Both the position numbers and the translations under genes were made by a program. DNA of 64,000 nt from an uncultured Macellibacteroides sp. (lineage in GTDB: Bacteria; Bacteroidota; Bacteroidia; Bacteroidales; Tannerellaceae), in contig NZ_OY762974.1 of the NCBI RefSeq assembly GCF_963667135.1, positions 1,488,001 through 1,552,000 of the forward strand, given 5' to 3'. Positions 26,712 through 36,986 of the stretch are shown piece after piece. Numbering within the stretch: position 1 is the first letter of the stretch; every line of letters starts with the position of its first letter. The notes below the pieces were generated by a model. That model searched no databases and was not told the origin of the DNA. It saw only the letters and a list, made by a program, of their open reading frames with translations.

Positions 26712-29031
26712 ATTTAATTACCATTATTTTAGTGACCACGCTTTCTCCTGCGTCGGGAGTGGTGGCAAGTACCAGATAAATGCCTGAAGCCACCCGTTCG
26801 CCTTTCCGGTTCCGGCAATTCCAGGTAAGTTGTCCGCCAACCGAGGTTGCCTGATAAATGATATTTCCATTTAAATCGGTTATTTTCACATTGGACTGTT
26901 CCATTAAACCGGTAACAGTCACCTGATCATTATATTCCGGACGAACCGGGTTTGGATAGGCGCGAACCTCCGAATAATCTTTTTTCCCTTCAATGGCATC
27001 TCCCATATAAGAAACCAATCCTTTATTGGTTCCAATAAACACTTCTCCGGTGATGTTGTTGATAGCAATGCTTTGAATCGTATTGGAGAGGATAGGGGAG
27101 TTTTCTGTGGTAAAATGTGCAATGGTCTCCATACCGTCCTCACTTAGCAGGAAAACGCCTGAGGATTCCGTTCCAAGCCATTTTCTGTTACCTCCATCTA
27201 TAGCTATCGCGTTTATCTTCTCGTTTTCGAGCAAACGATATCCGTTTGATGTACCATCGTCGAGCGGACGTATAATATAGGAACAATATAAACTGCCTGG
27301 ATTTTCTATGGCCCGTGAAGGAACGGTACAGATTACAGGACCCTTGTCTGTGCCCATCCATATGGTTCCGTTTTTATCTTCCGCCATGCAGTAATAGGCA
27401 CTAACTTCAATTGTTTTACCATCGGCATCAGAAAACAAGCTGAAGAAATTGGATACATCATCCGTTGCATCATCGATGGTTCCCTTATCATCAAAAACAA
27501 ATATACCAGGTGTTACTCTTGGCATATTTACCCATTTATATCCTTTCTGTGTAATAAGAATTTTATCTACAAGCATTTTATCATTCAGCGCTTCAAAATA
27601 GATTTTGCTCCATGTTCCATCTGCTTTCAATACTTTTATTCCCTCTTTAACTCCACTATTGGTCATCCACAAATTAGTAGCCGAATCAAAACAGAGTCCT
27701 TCTACCCGGATGTAATGAAATTCGGAAGAGTCGCCGGGAAAAATAGTAGAAAGAGTACTGTTGGTATGATTATGTAGTTTTACAAATTCGTTTTCTTTGA
27801 ATTCGAATACCCCTTCTCCCCAGGTCGAAACAAAATAATGGGAAGGATCAACAGGGTTTACAGCGATGGATGTCGCATCCGAAAATTTAATACCACTCTC
27901 TTTGGAAATCTTTGTTTCATCAAAATTGAACCAATCTTGTCCGTCGTATACCATTACGGTACCTGGATTGTTATACCGATCGGCCCACCTTCCACCTCCT
28001 GCAACCACCAATTTATTGTCGACTGTAGTCATAAAAGCGTTAAGATTACGTTTTGGTCCGTTAGAAACGATGCCGGAAACAAGCATCTCGTAGCTACCCG
28101 TATTGCTTTTTTTAATAGATTTCAAACCCTCGTCGCCGGATGCAATCCATAAAACAGACTTATCTTTCAGCGTGGAAACATATTTTATGGTTCCGGCATT
28201 TACCTTCTCTTTGTCGGCTAACGATGAATAAATAGTAAGAGAAGAGGATGAGAATGGAATAAGTAAACCATTCTGCTGTACCATGTTTTGTAAGGTGTTA
28301 TCTTTAAGCAGCGCAATCAGGCCACCCTCGTTGTTTAAGTAATAAACCCCGTTACCGGGAACGAAAAGACAAAGAACCTGCTGAAAATAAGCAATTCGTT
28401 TGATATTTTTATCATTAATCAGCGTCGTATTCAATGCTACCACGTTCCAATTGCCGGCATCCAGCAGATTTGAATTAACATCTCCCGATAACAAACCTTT
28501 GGAAGTAGATGCATAGATTGTGCTGCCAACATTACATACATCGTAAACCGAACAGTTTAATTTGTAAGTATCTGTGATTTCTTTTTTATTCATATTAACC
28601 ACCAAAATACCAAATTCGGTAGAAAGATAGGCAAACTCTTTATTGAACGAAATGGAGTTGACCGTTTTATCCTGAACAACCGAAGACGATTTAAAATAGG
28701 GAATATTAGCGATACCAGTCTCGCTTAATAAATCGATGTTTCCGTTGGAATAAACAATTAACAGGGTGTTTATATCTTCATTAAAACCAATGTGACTGAT
28801 CTGATTGTCGCTCAAACCATTCTCTTTGGAATAGTAAACAACCTCCTGATCCGTTTTACTATAACTGAATAACGAACCATCGGCAATGGCGTAGACCAGG
28901 TTATTGGCTTCCGCACATTCGGTGGTTGTTGTATAAGCCAGGTAAGACTTCCAGGCACCTACCGCTTGTCCCGATACGGAATCGGCTACCAGTAATAATA
29001 CTATAAACAGACAACCTGTTAACTTTTTCAT
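26710..29031 (-). CDS. porZ: PorZ-like type IX secretion beta-propeller protein
   Basis: The 773-residue protein has a signal peptide (MKKLTGCLFIVLLLVADSVSG) and two propeller-like regions (recurring I(Y)ASTSKGLL, WIASGDEGLKSI, WMGTDKGPVICT, KWLGTESSGVFLL, VFIGTNKGLVSY). The C-terminal sorting-type domain of about 80 residues has YPNPVRPEYNDQVTV, ITDLNGNIIYQ and GERVASGIYLVLA. The size and layout match PorZ of Porphyromonas gingivalis, the surface component of the type IX secretion system that delivers anionic LPS to the attachment complex. It is followed upstream by rdgB on the same strand with a 5-bp gap, so the two are probably co-transcribed. Confidence 0.8.
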   Translation of the reverse strand: MKKLTGCLFIVLLLVADSVSGQAVGAWKSYLAYTTTTECAEANNLVYAIADGSLFSYSKTDQEVVYYSKENGLSDNQISHIGFNEDINTLLIVYSNGNIDLLSETGIANIPYFKSSSVVQDKTVNSISFNKEFAYLSTEFGILVVNMNKKEITDTYKLNCSVYDVCNVGSTIYASTSKGLLSGDVNSNLLDAGNWNVVALNTTLINDKNIKRIAYFQQVLCLFVPGNGVYYLNNEGGLIALLKDNTLQNMVQQNGLLIPFSSSSLTIYSSLADKEKVNAGTIKYVSTLKDKSVLWIASGDEGLKSIKKSNTGSYEMLVSGIVSNGPKRNLNAFMTTVDNKLVVAGGGRWADRYNNPGTVMVYDGQDWFNFDETKISKESGIKFSDATSIAVNPVDPSHYFVSTWGEGVFEFKENEFVKLHNHTNSTLSTIFPGDSSEFHYIRVEGLCFDSATNLWMTNSGVKEGIKVLKADGTWSKIYFEALNDKMLVDKILITQKGYKWVNMPRVTPGIFVFDDKGTIDDATDDVSNFFSLFSDADGKTIEVSAYYCMAEDKNGTIWMGTDKGPVICTVPSRAIENPGSLYCSYIIRPLDDGTSNGYRLLENEKINAIAIDGGNRKWLGTESSGVFLLSEDGMETIAHFTTENSPILSNTIQSIAINNITGEVFIGTNKGLVSYMGDAIEGKKDYSEVRAYPNPVRPEYNDQVTVTGLMEQSNVKITDLNGNIIYQATSVGGQLTWNCRNRKGERVASGIYLVLATTPDAGESVVTKIMVIK

Positions 29032-29036
29032 TTCAT

Positions 29037-29624
29037 TTATTGGGCATTTAATTTTGATAAAAAATCATGAAGCTTTAAAACAGCTTTGGCACGGTGGCTG
29101 ATATTGTTTTTTATATCGCTGCCCAACTGAGCAAATGTTTCATTATAGCCATTAGGTACAAAAACAGGATCGTAGCCAAAGCCACTGTTTCCTCTTTTTT
29201 CCCGGATAATAACACCTTCCACTGTGCCAACAAACAAATACTCTTTGCCGTCCATCAGTAAAGCAATCACAGTGCGAAAACGAGCTTTTCTGTTTGTTAT
29301 ACCTTCCATATTCTTTAAAAGCAATTTCATATTGGACTCCGAATTATGTTCGGGACCTGCATAACGGGCCGAATAAACTCCCGGAGCATTATCCAGGGCC
29401 TCAACTTCCAATCCGGTATCATCGGCAAAACAGTCAAAGCCAAATTTTTCTTTTACGTAGCGCGCCTTTTGCAATGCATTTCCTTCCAGCGTATCGGCTG
29501 TTTCGGGTATATCATCAAAACAATTAATTTCCGAAAGACTTACAATCTCGGTTAGTCCTTCCGTAATCTTTTTTACCTCATCCAGCTTATGCTGATTGTT
29601 TGTAGCAAATACTATTTTCTTCAT
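29037..29624 (-). CDS. rdgB: Non-canonical purine NTP pyrophosphatase (RdgB/HAM1)
   Basis: The 195-residue protein opens with [17 protein letters not shown] (the TNNxxKxxE substrate motif). It has [20 protein letters not shown] (the acidic metal site, near residue 68) and [20 protein letters not shown] near 150. It hydrolyses dITP/ITP/XTP to the monophosphate and so keeps damaged purines out of DNA and RNA. The length is normal. It is expressed from the shared divergent promoter palindrome at 29645-29664 and probably continues into porZ. Confidence 0.92.
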   Translation of the reverse strand: MKKIVFATNNQHKLDEVKKITEGLTEIVSLSEINCFDDIPETADTLEGNALQKARYVKEKFGFDCFADDTGLEVEALDNAPGVYSARYAGPEHNSESNMKLLLKNMEGITNRKARFRTVIALLMDGKEYLFVGTVEGVIIREKRGNSGFGYDPVFVPNGYNETFAQLGSDIKNNISHRAKAVLKLHDFLSKLNAQ

Positions 29625-29644
29625 CGTTTATTAATCTTATATTT

Positions 29645-29664
29645 CTATTTTTGTACAAAAATAG
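29645..29664. promoter_or_regulatory. 20-bp perfect palindrome with back-to-back -7 elements
   Basis: CTATTTTTGTACAAAAATAG is its own reverse complement. Each half reads TATTTTTG, a TAnnTTTG element, one facing rdgB (start 29624) and one facing the phosphoethanolamine transferase (start 29681). Leaders of about 20-25 bases would result on each side. The shared element implies mutually exclusive or jointly regulated initiation. Confidence 0.55.
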
Positions 29665-29680
29665 TATCTCTTACTCTATG

Positions 29681-31234
29681 AAAAGCATAAAGAAACCATT
29701 AAATCAGCTATTATCCATTTTCCAGCTACATAAAAGCTACTATCTATTTGTTTTGCTTAGTACACTTTTTGTAGCATTGTTCTTTACATCCACCGACTTT
29801 CTTACCATCCCTTTTCATACGGTAAAAGATGTATGTATTCTTTTTCTTCAATGGTTTATAGTAGCCTTTTGTCTGTTTTTTGTAATGCTTCTTCTTTCAT
29901 TGAACAGCTACCTGTTTTTACTGCTGATGCCTCTTTTAACTTTTATATCTGCCCTACTTGCTTACTTCCGATTTACCATGAACGCTGCATTGACACCCAT
30001 GATACTGGATGCGGCAATGGATAACGACATTACCACATCGGCCCAGCTTGTAAGCTCTGGCTTACTTGTTTATGTGGTTCTGTCGGTTTTTATTTCTCTG
30101 TTGCTGGTTTACTTTCGTTTCAAATTAGGAAAAATAAAAAATAAAAGAACGCTTTTATTTACAGGAATATCGGGCATGCTATTAATTATGAACATAAATT
30201 CCTTCAATAGACCTATATCAGAACGTATTCCCTTCAATATTTATTATACAATAAGCAAATACAACAACGAAAAACAAAGTGTAAATGAGAAAAGAACCAA
30301 GCTAACAGATGGGGTTGCATGCATCGATGGTAAACCAATTACGGTAGTATTTGTACTAGGAGAGTCCCTGCGCCCCGATCATCTCGGATTAAATGGCTAT
30401 GCGCGTAATACAACTCCGCTGTTAAGTAAGGAACATATTATTTCTTTTCCGGGGGTTTATACAGAATATACCTATACCAACAGAAGTATACCTCATATTC
30501 TTACCCGTGCCGACAGTATTCATCCCGACAGGGCCTATACGGAAGAATCTTTTATAAGCCTGTTTAATGCCAGTAATTTTTATACAGTTTGGCTGGCAAA
30601 TCAGGAATCGGCACAGACTTACTCTTATTTCATGCACGAATGCGATTCCCTTTTCTATGCGAATATTGAAAAATCTTCCTATGTATTTGATAATTGGGTA
30701 GACGGATCACTTCTTCCTTTGTTCGATAATGCATTGAAATCTCCCGATCAAAAAAGACTTGTTATACTTCATACGATTGGATCTCATTGGTGGTATAACT
30801 CCCATTATACGGATCAGTTTGCGGTGTATCAACCCACCACTAAAAGTAAGATTATCTCTTCCTGTACCACCGAAGAGATGATAAATTCTTATGATAATAC
30901 GATACTTTATACCGATTATTTTTTGAAGGAGCTGATTGATCGTTTGAAAAATGAAAGGGCCATACTTATTTATCTTTCCGATCACGGGGAAGCGCTTGGC
31001 GAAGACGGTATCTGGTTGCATGCGGCCGAATCTGCTTATACCCATACAACAGCCTGCATGGTCTGGATGTCTGAACAATACAAGTCAGATTATCCCGAAC
31101 GCTATGAAGAGGCCCTTAAAAACAGAGAAAAAAGAATGAGAACCGATTTCCTTTTTCACAGCCTTTTGGATGCAGCAGGAATCGATTCTCATTATAAAGA
31201 GCCTTCGCTTAGTATTTTTACTTCGGAGAAATAA
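29681..31234 (+). CDS. Lipid A / LPS phosphoethanolamine transferase (sulfatase-fold)
   Basis: The ATG at 29681 (MKSIKKPLNQL) is chosen because the earlier in-frame TTG at 29651 lies inside the promoter element. The product has 517 residues: an N-terminal membrane part with about five helices, then a periplasmic alkaline-phosphatase-like domain starting FVLGESLRPDHLGLNGYARN-TTPLL. GES holds the expected nucleophile (Ser, where EptA has Thr), and SDHGEALGEDGIWLHAAESA carries metal ligands. The family moves phosphoethanolamine from phosphatidylethanolamine to lipid A or LPS core, lowering negative charge. It sits on the opposite strand inside the rdgB-yitT-leuS block. Its ATG is not preceded by another gene, so it is independently transcribed. 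Confidence 0.8.
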   Translation, partial: KSIKKPLNQLLSIFQLHKSYYLFVLLSTLFVALFFTSTDFLTIPFHTVKDVCILFLQWFIVAFCLFFVMLLLSLNSYLFLLLMPLLTFISALLAYFRFTMNAALTPMILDAAMDNDITTSAQLVSSGLLVYVVLSVFISLLLVYFRFKLGKIKNKRTLLFTGISGMLLIMNINSFNRPISERIPFNIYYTISKYNNEKQSVNEKRTKLTDGVACIDGKPITVVFVLGESLRPDHLGLNGYARNTTPLLSKEHIISFPGVYTEYTYTNRSIPHILTRADSIHPDRAYTEESFISLFNASNFYTVWLANQESAQTYSYFMHECDSLFYANIEKSSYVFDNWVDGSLLPLFDNALKSPDQKRLVILHTIGSHWWYNSHYTDQFAVYQPTTKSKIISSCTTEEMINSYDNTILYTDYFLKELIDRLKNERAILIYLSDHGEALGEDGIWLHAAESAYTHTTACMVWMSEQYKSDYPERYEEALKNREKRMRTDFLFHSLLDAAGIDSHYKEPSLSIFTSEK

Positions 31235-31243
31235 GTACAGAGT

Positions 31244-32125
31244 TTATGTTTTGATCGGATCAAAACCTTCTCCGTATACGCCCCGTACAGGACTTTGGGA
31301 GATGAAAGCCTTATTATCTATTTGTTTTACCAGGCGGAAAATGGCAATTGATTCCGACTTCTTGGCAAGAACAACCACTACTTTCACTGATTTGTGAGAA
31401 TAACCTCCCGTTCCGTCCAGTATAGTGCATCCCCTGCCTATGTCGGCTATAATACGTTCGCATATCTCATCGTACTTGGGCGAAAAGATAAAGAACTGAA
31501 CCGACTGTCGATTTCCGTTAAGTACCATATCCAGTACGTAGTTGCAAACAAGCATTTCCACAAAGGAGAAAACAATCTTGTCAACACTATGAAACAAGAA
31601 ATAAGAAGAACCAATAATAAGGAAATCGCAGAAAATCAAGGCACGTCCGATGGATATGTTTTTGTACTTATTTACAATGGAAGCAATGATGTCTGTCCCT
31701 CCCGAACTACCATTAGCCGAGAAAATCAAACCAAGTCCCGCCCCGCACAGAATACCCCCGATCACGATTGCCATGGCCGGTTCGCCTTTGAGTATAGGCT
31801 CCGTGAAAATTGTCTGGAACAAGGAAAGAAACAATGACAACCCAATTACCCCAAATACGGTCTTAATAAGGTATTTCGCGCCGAGTACTTTGAATGCAAT
31901 GACAAGTAAAACTAAGTTGATGGAAATATAGGAGAGGGAAACAGGTAATCCGGTCGAGAAAAATATAAGAGCACATACACCAGTTACACCACCGGTTACA
32001 ATTTGATTGGACAAGATAAAAGCCGTCCAACCGAATGCGTAAATCACAAGCCCTATTGTTATAAGTAAGTAATCGTGGATTGAGTAATATAACTGAGAAA
32101 ATTGTTTAGCCTTCATTTTGAGCAT
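31244..32125 (-). CDS. YitT/DUF2179 family membrane protein
   Basis: The 293-residue protein has five to six hydrophobic helices in the first 200 residues (starting YAFGWTAFILSNQIVTGGVT, with the family-typical GGVTG and SSGGTDIIA glycine motifs). A cytoplasmic C-terminal DUF2179 domain of about 85 residues follows (QFFIFSPKYDEICERI, RGCTILDGTGGYSHK). The function of the family is unknown; the C-terminal domain resembles small ligand-binding folds. An alternative start at Met4 is possible. The 3' end is only 9 bp from the convergent phosphoethanolamine transferase stop, with no hairpin between. Confidence 0.85.
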   Translation of the reverse strand: MLKMKAKQFSQLYYSIHDYLLITIGLVIYAFGWTAFILSNQIVTGGVTGVCALIFFSTGLPVSLSYISINLVLLVIAFKVLGAKYLIKTVFGVIGLSLFLSLFQTIFTEPILKGEPAMAIVIGGILCGAGLGLIFSANGSSGGTDIIASIVNKYKNISIGRALIFCDFLIIGSSYFLFHSVDKIVFSFVEMLVCNYVLDMVLNGNRQSVQFFIFSPKYDEICERIIADIGRGCTILDGTGGYSHKSVKVVVVLAKKSESIAIFRLVKQIDNKAFISQSPVRGVYGEGFDPIKT

Positions 32126-32202
32126 CGTATTTTAGTAGCTAAGATATTGAAAAAAAGCCTGTTCATCAAACACCTATGGGATTCGATGAACAGGCCGGTA
32201 AA

Positions 32203-34992
32203 TTATATTACAATATTGACAATCTTTTTAGGAACTACAATAACCTTTTTAGGGGTCTTTCCTTCCATCCATTTCGCTGAGGTTTCGTGAGCCAAAGCAA
32301 CTTTTTCGACTTCGGAGGCAGACATGTCTGATGGTAGCTCAAGATTGAAACGCGCTTTCCCATTGAAAGAAACCACATAAGTTGCTGTGTTTTCTATCAG
32401 ATACGATTCGTTGCATACGGGCCACTGGGCATCACAAACAGTGATTATATTGCCCAATACATGCCATAATTCTTCGGAAGTATGGGGAGCAAACGGAGCA
32501 AGAAGCACGATAAGAGGTTCTAATACGGAACGTTTGCTGCACTTCAGCGCGCTTAATTCGTTTACACAAATCATAAAGGCACTCACCGAGGTGTTGAAAG
32601 AGAAATGCTCGATATCGAACGTAATCTTTTTGATTAGTTTGTGAAGCGATTTCAGTTCCTCGGCAGTAGCTTCTGCGTCTGTTACCTGCAGCTTGTCGTC
32701 GTTGGTATAGAATAGCCCCCAAAGCTTACGCAAGAAGCGGTGAACACCATCGATACCATTGGTATCCCAAGGTTTGGATTGTTCCAGCGGGCCAAGGAAC
32801 ATTTCGTACAAACGAAGTGTATCGGCACCAAACTTCTCAACAATCACATCCGGGTTTACTACGTTGTACATCGATTTCGACATTTTTTCTACTGCCCATC
32901 CGCATACATACTTGCCATCTTCCAGTATAAATTCGGCTGTTTTGTATTCCGGATTCCAGTTACGGAACGCTTCCATGTCCAACACGTCGTTGCTTACAAT
33001 ATTCACGTCCACGTGGATAGGAGTAACGTCATACTGATCTTTCAGGTTCAAAGATACAAACGTGTTCGTTTCCTTGATACGATATACAAAGTTGGAACGA
33101 CCCTGAATCATACCCTGGTTGATAAGCTTCTTGAACGGTTCGTTTTCGCAGGCAATGCCAAGGTCGAATAAGAACTTATTCCAGAAGCGACTATAGATAA
33201 GGTGACCGGTGGCATGTTCGGTTCCGCCAATATATAAGTCCACGTTGCGCCAGTATTCGTTGGCTTTCTTTGAAACAAGCGCTTCGGTATTCCGTGGATC
33301 CATGTAACGCAGGTAATAAGCCGATGATCCGGCAAAGCCAGGCATGGTACAAAGCTCCAGAGGGAAACCTTCGTCCGACACCCAATTCTTAGCACGACCC
33401 AGAGGAGGTTCGCCTTGTTCGGTAGGCAAGAACTTGTCTACTTCGGGTAATTCGAGTGGAAGCTTTGATTCGTCAAGCATGTAAGGCATGCCATCCTTGT
33501 AGTAAACAGGGAACGGCTCGCCCCAGTAACGCTGGCGGCTAAATATGGCATCACGTAAACGGTAGTTAACCTTTACCTTTCCGATGCCCTTTTCCGAAAT
33601 ATATACTTTTGTTTTAGCTATAGCTTCTTTTACCTGCAAGCCATTAAGAACCAATCCACCTTCCACACCATGACCGGCACGTGGAGAATTCATCATGATT
33701 CCTTCCTTGGCATCCAGACTCTCTTCCGAAACATCGCAACCCTCAATCAATGAAATGATAGGCAGATCGAAATGCTTGGCAAAAGCATAGTCGCGGCTGT
33801 CGTGTGCAGGTACTGCCATGATTGCCCCCGTACCGTAGCCGGCAAGCACATAGTCGCTTATCCAGACAGGAATCGCTTCTTCTGTAATAGGGTTGATGGC
33901 GTACGAACCGGAGAATACACCCGTTACACGGCGGTCGGCAATACGTTCGCGCTCTGTTTTCTTCTTGGTGGCCGAAATGTAGTTATCAACTTCCGCACGT
34001 TGTGCTTCTGTTGTAAGCACAGCTGTTAATTCGCTTTCGGGAGCCAGTACCATAAAAGTAACACCGTAAATCGTATCGGCGCGTGTGGTAAATACGGTAA
34101 AAGAAAGATCCGAGTCCTTTACCTTGAAATTCATTTCGGCACCTTCCGAACGACCAATCCAGTTCTTTTGTGTTTCCTTCAGCGATTCTGTCCAGTCAAT
34201 TTCATCCAAACCATCCAGCAAACGCTGTGCATAAGCAGAAACCCGCAAGCACCACTGACGCATCACCTTTTGTTCCACCGGATAACCACCACGAACAGAA
34301 AGACCTTCGCTTACTTCGTCGTTGGCAAGCACTGTACCCAGTTTGGGACACCAGTTAACCATCGTGTCGCCCAGGTAAGCGATACGGTAATTAAGTAAGA
34401 TAGTTTGTTTTTCCTTTTCCGTTTTAGCATTCCATTCGTCAGCCGTAAAAGGTTCAACTTCACTGCAAGCAGCATTGATTCCTTCGGATCCTTTTTTTGA
34501 AAAAATCAATTCCAGCGCTGCGATAGGCATTGCCTTTTGCAGCGTATTGTCGTAGTAACTGTTAAACATTTTAATGAAAGCCCACTGTGTCCATTTGTAG
34601 TAAATGGGCTCGCAGGTACGAACTTCGCGGCTCCAGTCGTAGCTGAATCCTATTTTATCCATCTGTTCCCGGTAACGGGCAATGTTGTTTTTAGTCGTAA
34701 CCTCGGGATGCTGACCAGTCTGAATGGCATATTGTTCGGCTGGCAATCCGTATGCATCGTAACCCATCGGGTGCAATACGTTGAATCCCTGTAAACGTTT
34801 GAAACGAGAGTAAATGTCGGAAGCTATATAGCCAAGCGGGTGACCAACATGAAGTCCTGCTCCAGATGGATAAGGAAACATATCCAATACATAGTATTTG
34901 GGTTTGCTTTCATCTTCTTTCACCTTGTAAATTTCGTTGGCAATCCAGTACTCACGCCACTTTTTTTCAATCTCTCTGAAATTGTACTCCAT
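32203..34992 (-). CDS. leuS: Leucyl-tRNA synthetase
   Basis: The 929-residue class I synthetase has the HIGH motif as HVGH ([15 protein letters not shown] near residue 45) and [20 protein letters not shown]. The editing CP1 domain spans about 230-430, with [12 protein letters not shown] and the aspartate in [17 protein letters not shown] appears as [15 protein letters not shown] near 705, followed by an anticodon-binding domain and a C-terminal domain ending [15 protein letters not shown]. It charges tRNA-Leu and edits mischarged products. All catalytic motifs are intact. The promoter element for the minus strand is seen at 35066-35073. Confidence 0.97.
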   Translation of the reverse strand: MEYNFREIEKKWREYWIANEIYKVKEDESKPKYYVLDMFPYPSGAGLHVGHPLGYIASDIYSRFKRLQGFNVLHPMGYDAYGLPAEQYAIQTGQHPEVTTKNNIARYREQMDKIGFSYDWSREVRTCEPIYYKWTQWAFIKMFNSYYDNTLQKAMPIAALELIFSKKGSEGINAACSEVEPFTADEWNAKTEKEKQTILLNYRIAYLGDTMVNWCPKLGTVLANDEVSEGLSVRGGYPVEQKVMRQWCLRVSAYAQRLLDGLDEIDWTESLKETQKNWIGRSEGAEMNFKVKDSDLSFTVFTTRADTIYGVTFMVLAPESELTAVLTTEAQRAEVDNYISATKKKTERERIADRRVTGVFSGSYAINPITEEAIPVWISDYVLAGYGTGAIMAVPAHDSRDYAFAKHFDLPIISLIEGCDVSEESLDAKEGIMMNSPRAGHGVEGGLVLNGLQVKEAIAKTKVYISEKGIGKVKVNYRLRDAIFSRQRYWGEPFPVYYKDGMPYMLDESKLPLELPEVDKFLPTEQGEPPLGRAKNWVSDEGFPLELCTMPGFAGSSAYYLRYMDPRNTEALVSKKANEYWRNVDLYIGGTEHATGHLIYSRFWNKFLFDLGIACENEPFKKLINQGMIQGRSNFVYRIKETNTFVSLNLKDQYDVTPIHVDVNIVSNDVLDMEAFRNWNPEYKTAEFILEDGKYVCGWAVEKMSKSMYNVVNPDVIVEKFGADTLRLYEMFLGPLEQSKPWDTNGIDGVHRFLRKLWGLFYTNDDKLQVTDAEATAEELKSLHKLIKKITFDIEHFSFNTSVSAFMICVNELSALKCSKRSVLEPLIVLLAPFAPHTSEELWHVLGNIITVCDAQWPVCNESYLIENTATYVVSFNGKARFNLELPSDMSASEVEKVALAHETSAKWMEGKTPKKVIVVPKKIVNIVI

Positions 34993-35065
34993 GTCTGTAT
35001 CTGATTTTTTATATTATTGTCGTCCGTAACTATGTATTTAGAAATCAAATCTTTGAATTTCTGTG

Positions 35066-35073
35066 CAAAAATA
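35066..35073 (-). promoter_or_regulatory. -7 element (TATTTTTG, minus strand) of leuS
   Basis: The complement of CAAAAATA reads TATTTTTG, matching TAnnTTTG, about 74 bp before the leuS ATG at 34992. The IS66 element begins more than 200 bp further upstream and does not separate this element from leuS. Confidence 0.5.
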
Positions 35074-35274
35074 AGAAAAAATAAGACTCGTTATCTCTAA
35101 TCATAGCTAATGCTTCAAATAAAGATACTTTATTTTAGCTTATCACCTCCATGAAACCTATTTTTCACAAAAACATCTGTCACTTATCATTTTTAGCGTT
35201 TAATATTCTGATATTCAAACATAAAACGGGTGAGAGATACTTTTTTTATCCCTCACTCCATCTGTCATCTCTCA

Positions 35275-35282
35275 CCAAGTGA
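35275..35282. repeat. Left target-site duplication of the IS66 element
   Basis: CCAAGTGA lies directly outside the left terminal repeat. The same 8 bases follow the right terminal repeat at 37820-37827. Eight bases is the usual duplication of the IS66 family. Confidence 0.95.
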
Positions 35283-35308
35283 GTAAGCGTCTCCGCGATA
35301 CCGTCTTG
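35283..35308. repeat. IS66 terminal inverted repeat (tnpC side)
   Basis: This 26-bp sequence is the exact reverse complement of 37794-37819. It begins GTAAGCGTCTCC and ends CCGTCTTG. Confidence 0.95.
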
Positions 35309-35328
35309 TAAGATTCAATAAACTGTTA

Positions 35329-36900
35329 TTACAGTTTAGTCCACTTGTCAGGGAGTAAATCCCGGTATATTTGGTCAGGAGCTGTTGGGCTAATGTAGGC
35401 CAACCGACTTAATATATCTGTGAAGTATTCGAAGGTATTAATTCCATGGAGCTTGCAGGAGATGGCCAGCGAGTATAGCAAAGCCGTTCTCTTAGCTCCC
35501 TGGTGAGAGCCACAAAAAAGAGAGTTCTTTCTGCTTAAAGATATACTTCGCATGCATCGTTCCACAGCATTGTTGTCCAAAGCATAGTCCGGACTAACAA
35601 TGTAATTACACAGGGAATCATACTCGTTGAGCGTATAATTCGTGGCCTTAGAGAGCGGACTCTGTGGAAGGGTAGATGGGTTGGATTGTATTTCCAACAG
35701 TTTGCTTTTTAGTTCGGCTAGTATGGGTGGGGCGTACTTCTGTCTATATTTCAGGATTTTGACGGGCGTCCATTTCTTTTCGATCTTATGCTCCGCCTGA
35801 TAGAGTCGGTTGATTGTATTAACAATCCCGATGGCTTCTTTATCATTTTCGATATCCAGGAACTCGCGCTTGCAATGCTGGAAGCAGGCCAACCGGATTA
35901 TATCGGGATAGGCATCTGTCTCAAGTATTTTATAGTTGATCAGCCCGTCTGACTGGATGGCTCCTTTATATTGATTGCCGATATAGTTGGTGAGAACTTC
36001 ACGGGATCGGGAACCGTTTTCGTAAAAGTACTGGATTAATTTCTTTTTATTGGCCAGCGCAGCCCATATATATCCCTTACGAACCCCTTTGCCATCCTTG
36101 TTTTTCTCTTTGGTCAGGATCGTATGGTAACTTTCATCCATGCAAAGATAGTCATCCTCAAGGATGGTTTTGTGAAGAACAACATCCAGTCGGTCCATTA
36201 ATCCCGCAGATTTTTTAATCAGTCCATGGGCGGTAGCTTTGTTTAATTCAAAGCCATTCTCTGTAAAATACTTGACAATCCGCTCCACAGGCATGGAGTA
36301 AACGTATCTCAGTTGAAGCATGCCGGCGATAAAAGAGGCATCATAATTTGAGTTCTGCAGGGGAGATCTGGGGGCTTTACCCGAGTAAACCTTTTCCTGC
36401 TGTACACAATTGTATTGTCTGTATATGATTTTCTTAAATGTAGCCTTGCTGTAGGTGTACATGACCGAGTCTACGGACCCGATCACCCTGGCCTTTTCTT
36501 TGTCAAAGGCAGGATCATCGGGATATACATGCTCGACAATGGTTTCCAGAGAGAAGTGTTCTTTCCGTTTGGCATTGTTGTTGCCTCGGTTCTTGAGTGA
36601 AACAGGGGGATCGGTTTCTGCCGGATCTTCTTTTGCGGCATCGGGCACAAGCTTTTCTGATTTGTTGGAGAGAAGCTTGCTCATTCCCCTGTTTTTCCCG
36701 CTAAGCTTCTGCATGTCCCCGTTCTTCTGAAGCAGGTTTTCTTCCAGCGAACGGATTGTATCGGTTAAACTACCAACCTGCACAGAGAGTCTTTCTATTT
36801 GTTCAGATTGCCGGATGAGTTGTTCCAAATGAATCTTTTCTCTTTGAGAAAAAAGTTTCAGCTGGTCTTCCAGTAATTCAATCATCCGTTTGCTATTCAT
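35329..36900 (-). CDS. tnpC: IS66 transposase TnpC
   Basis: The 523-residue transposase has an N-terminal leucine-zipper-like coiled coil (about 5-60, LIRQSEQIERLSVQVGSLTD), a zinc-binding/HTH region, and an IS66 DDE catalytic core. Core markers are YLCMDESYHTIL near residue 250, an aspartate in AIQSDGLINYK, and a glutamate in DNNAVERCMRSISLSRKNS. The C-terminal tail LFCGSHQGAKRTALLYSLA, then CKLHGINTFEYFTDILSRL, is typical. It cuts and joins the element ends. It is full length, with no stop or frameshift, and 86 bp downstream of tnpB. Confidence 0.95.
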   Translation of the reverse strand: MNSKRMIELLEDQLKLFSQREKIHLEQLIRQSEQIERLSVQVGSLTDTIRSLEENLLQKNGDMQKLSGKNRGMSKLLSNKSEKLVPDAAKEDPAETDPPVSLKNRGNNNAKRKEHFSLETIVEHVYPDDPAFDKEKARVIGSVDSVMYTYSKATFKKIIYRQYNCVQQEKVYSGKAPRSPLQNSNYDASFIAGMLQLRYVYSMPVERIVKYFTENGFELNKATAHGLIKKSAGLMDRLDVVLHKTILEDDYLCMDESYHTILTKEKNKDGKGVRKGYIWAALANKKKLIQYFYENGSRSREVLTNYIGNQYKGAIQSDGLINYKILETDAYPDIIRLACFQHCKREFLDIENDKEAIGIVNTINRLYQAEHKIEKKWTPVKILKYRQKYAPPILAELKSKLLEIQSNPSTLPQSPLSKATNYTLNEYDSLCNYIVSPDYALDNNAVERCMRSISLSRKNSLFCGSHQGAKRTALLYSLAISCKLHGINTFEYFTDILSRLAYISPTAPDQIYRDLLPDKWTKL

Positions 36901-36986
36901 GCCCTAAAGGTACGGACAATACTTCGGATATCAAAGAAAAACACAAACAATATATAATATATCTATTTGTATATCAATGTATTAAA

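Noticed and set aside
29651-29680. TTG start for the phosphoethanolamine transferase
   Set aside because: It falls inside the promoter palindrome. The ATG at 29681 fits the membrane topology.
32387-34794. Plus-strand ORFs of 60-140 codons inside leuS
   Set aside because: They are shadows of the leuS frame with no start signal or recognisable product.
35229-35276. Inverted repeat GGTGAGAGAT / ATCTCTCACC as a terminator
   Set aside because: The loop is about 28 bases and no T run follows, so it is not convincing as a terminator. It may be a relic of another repeat.
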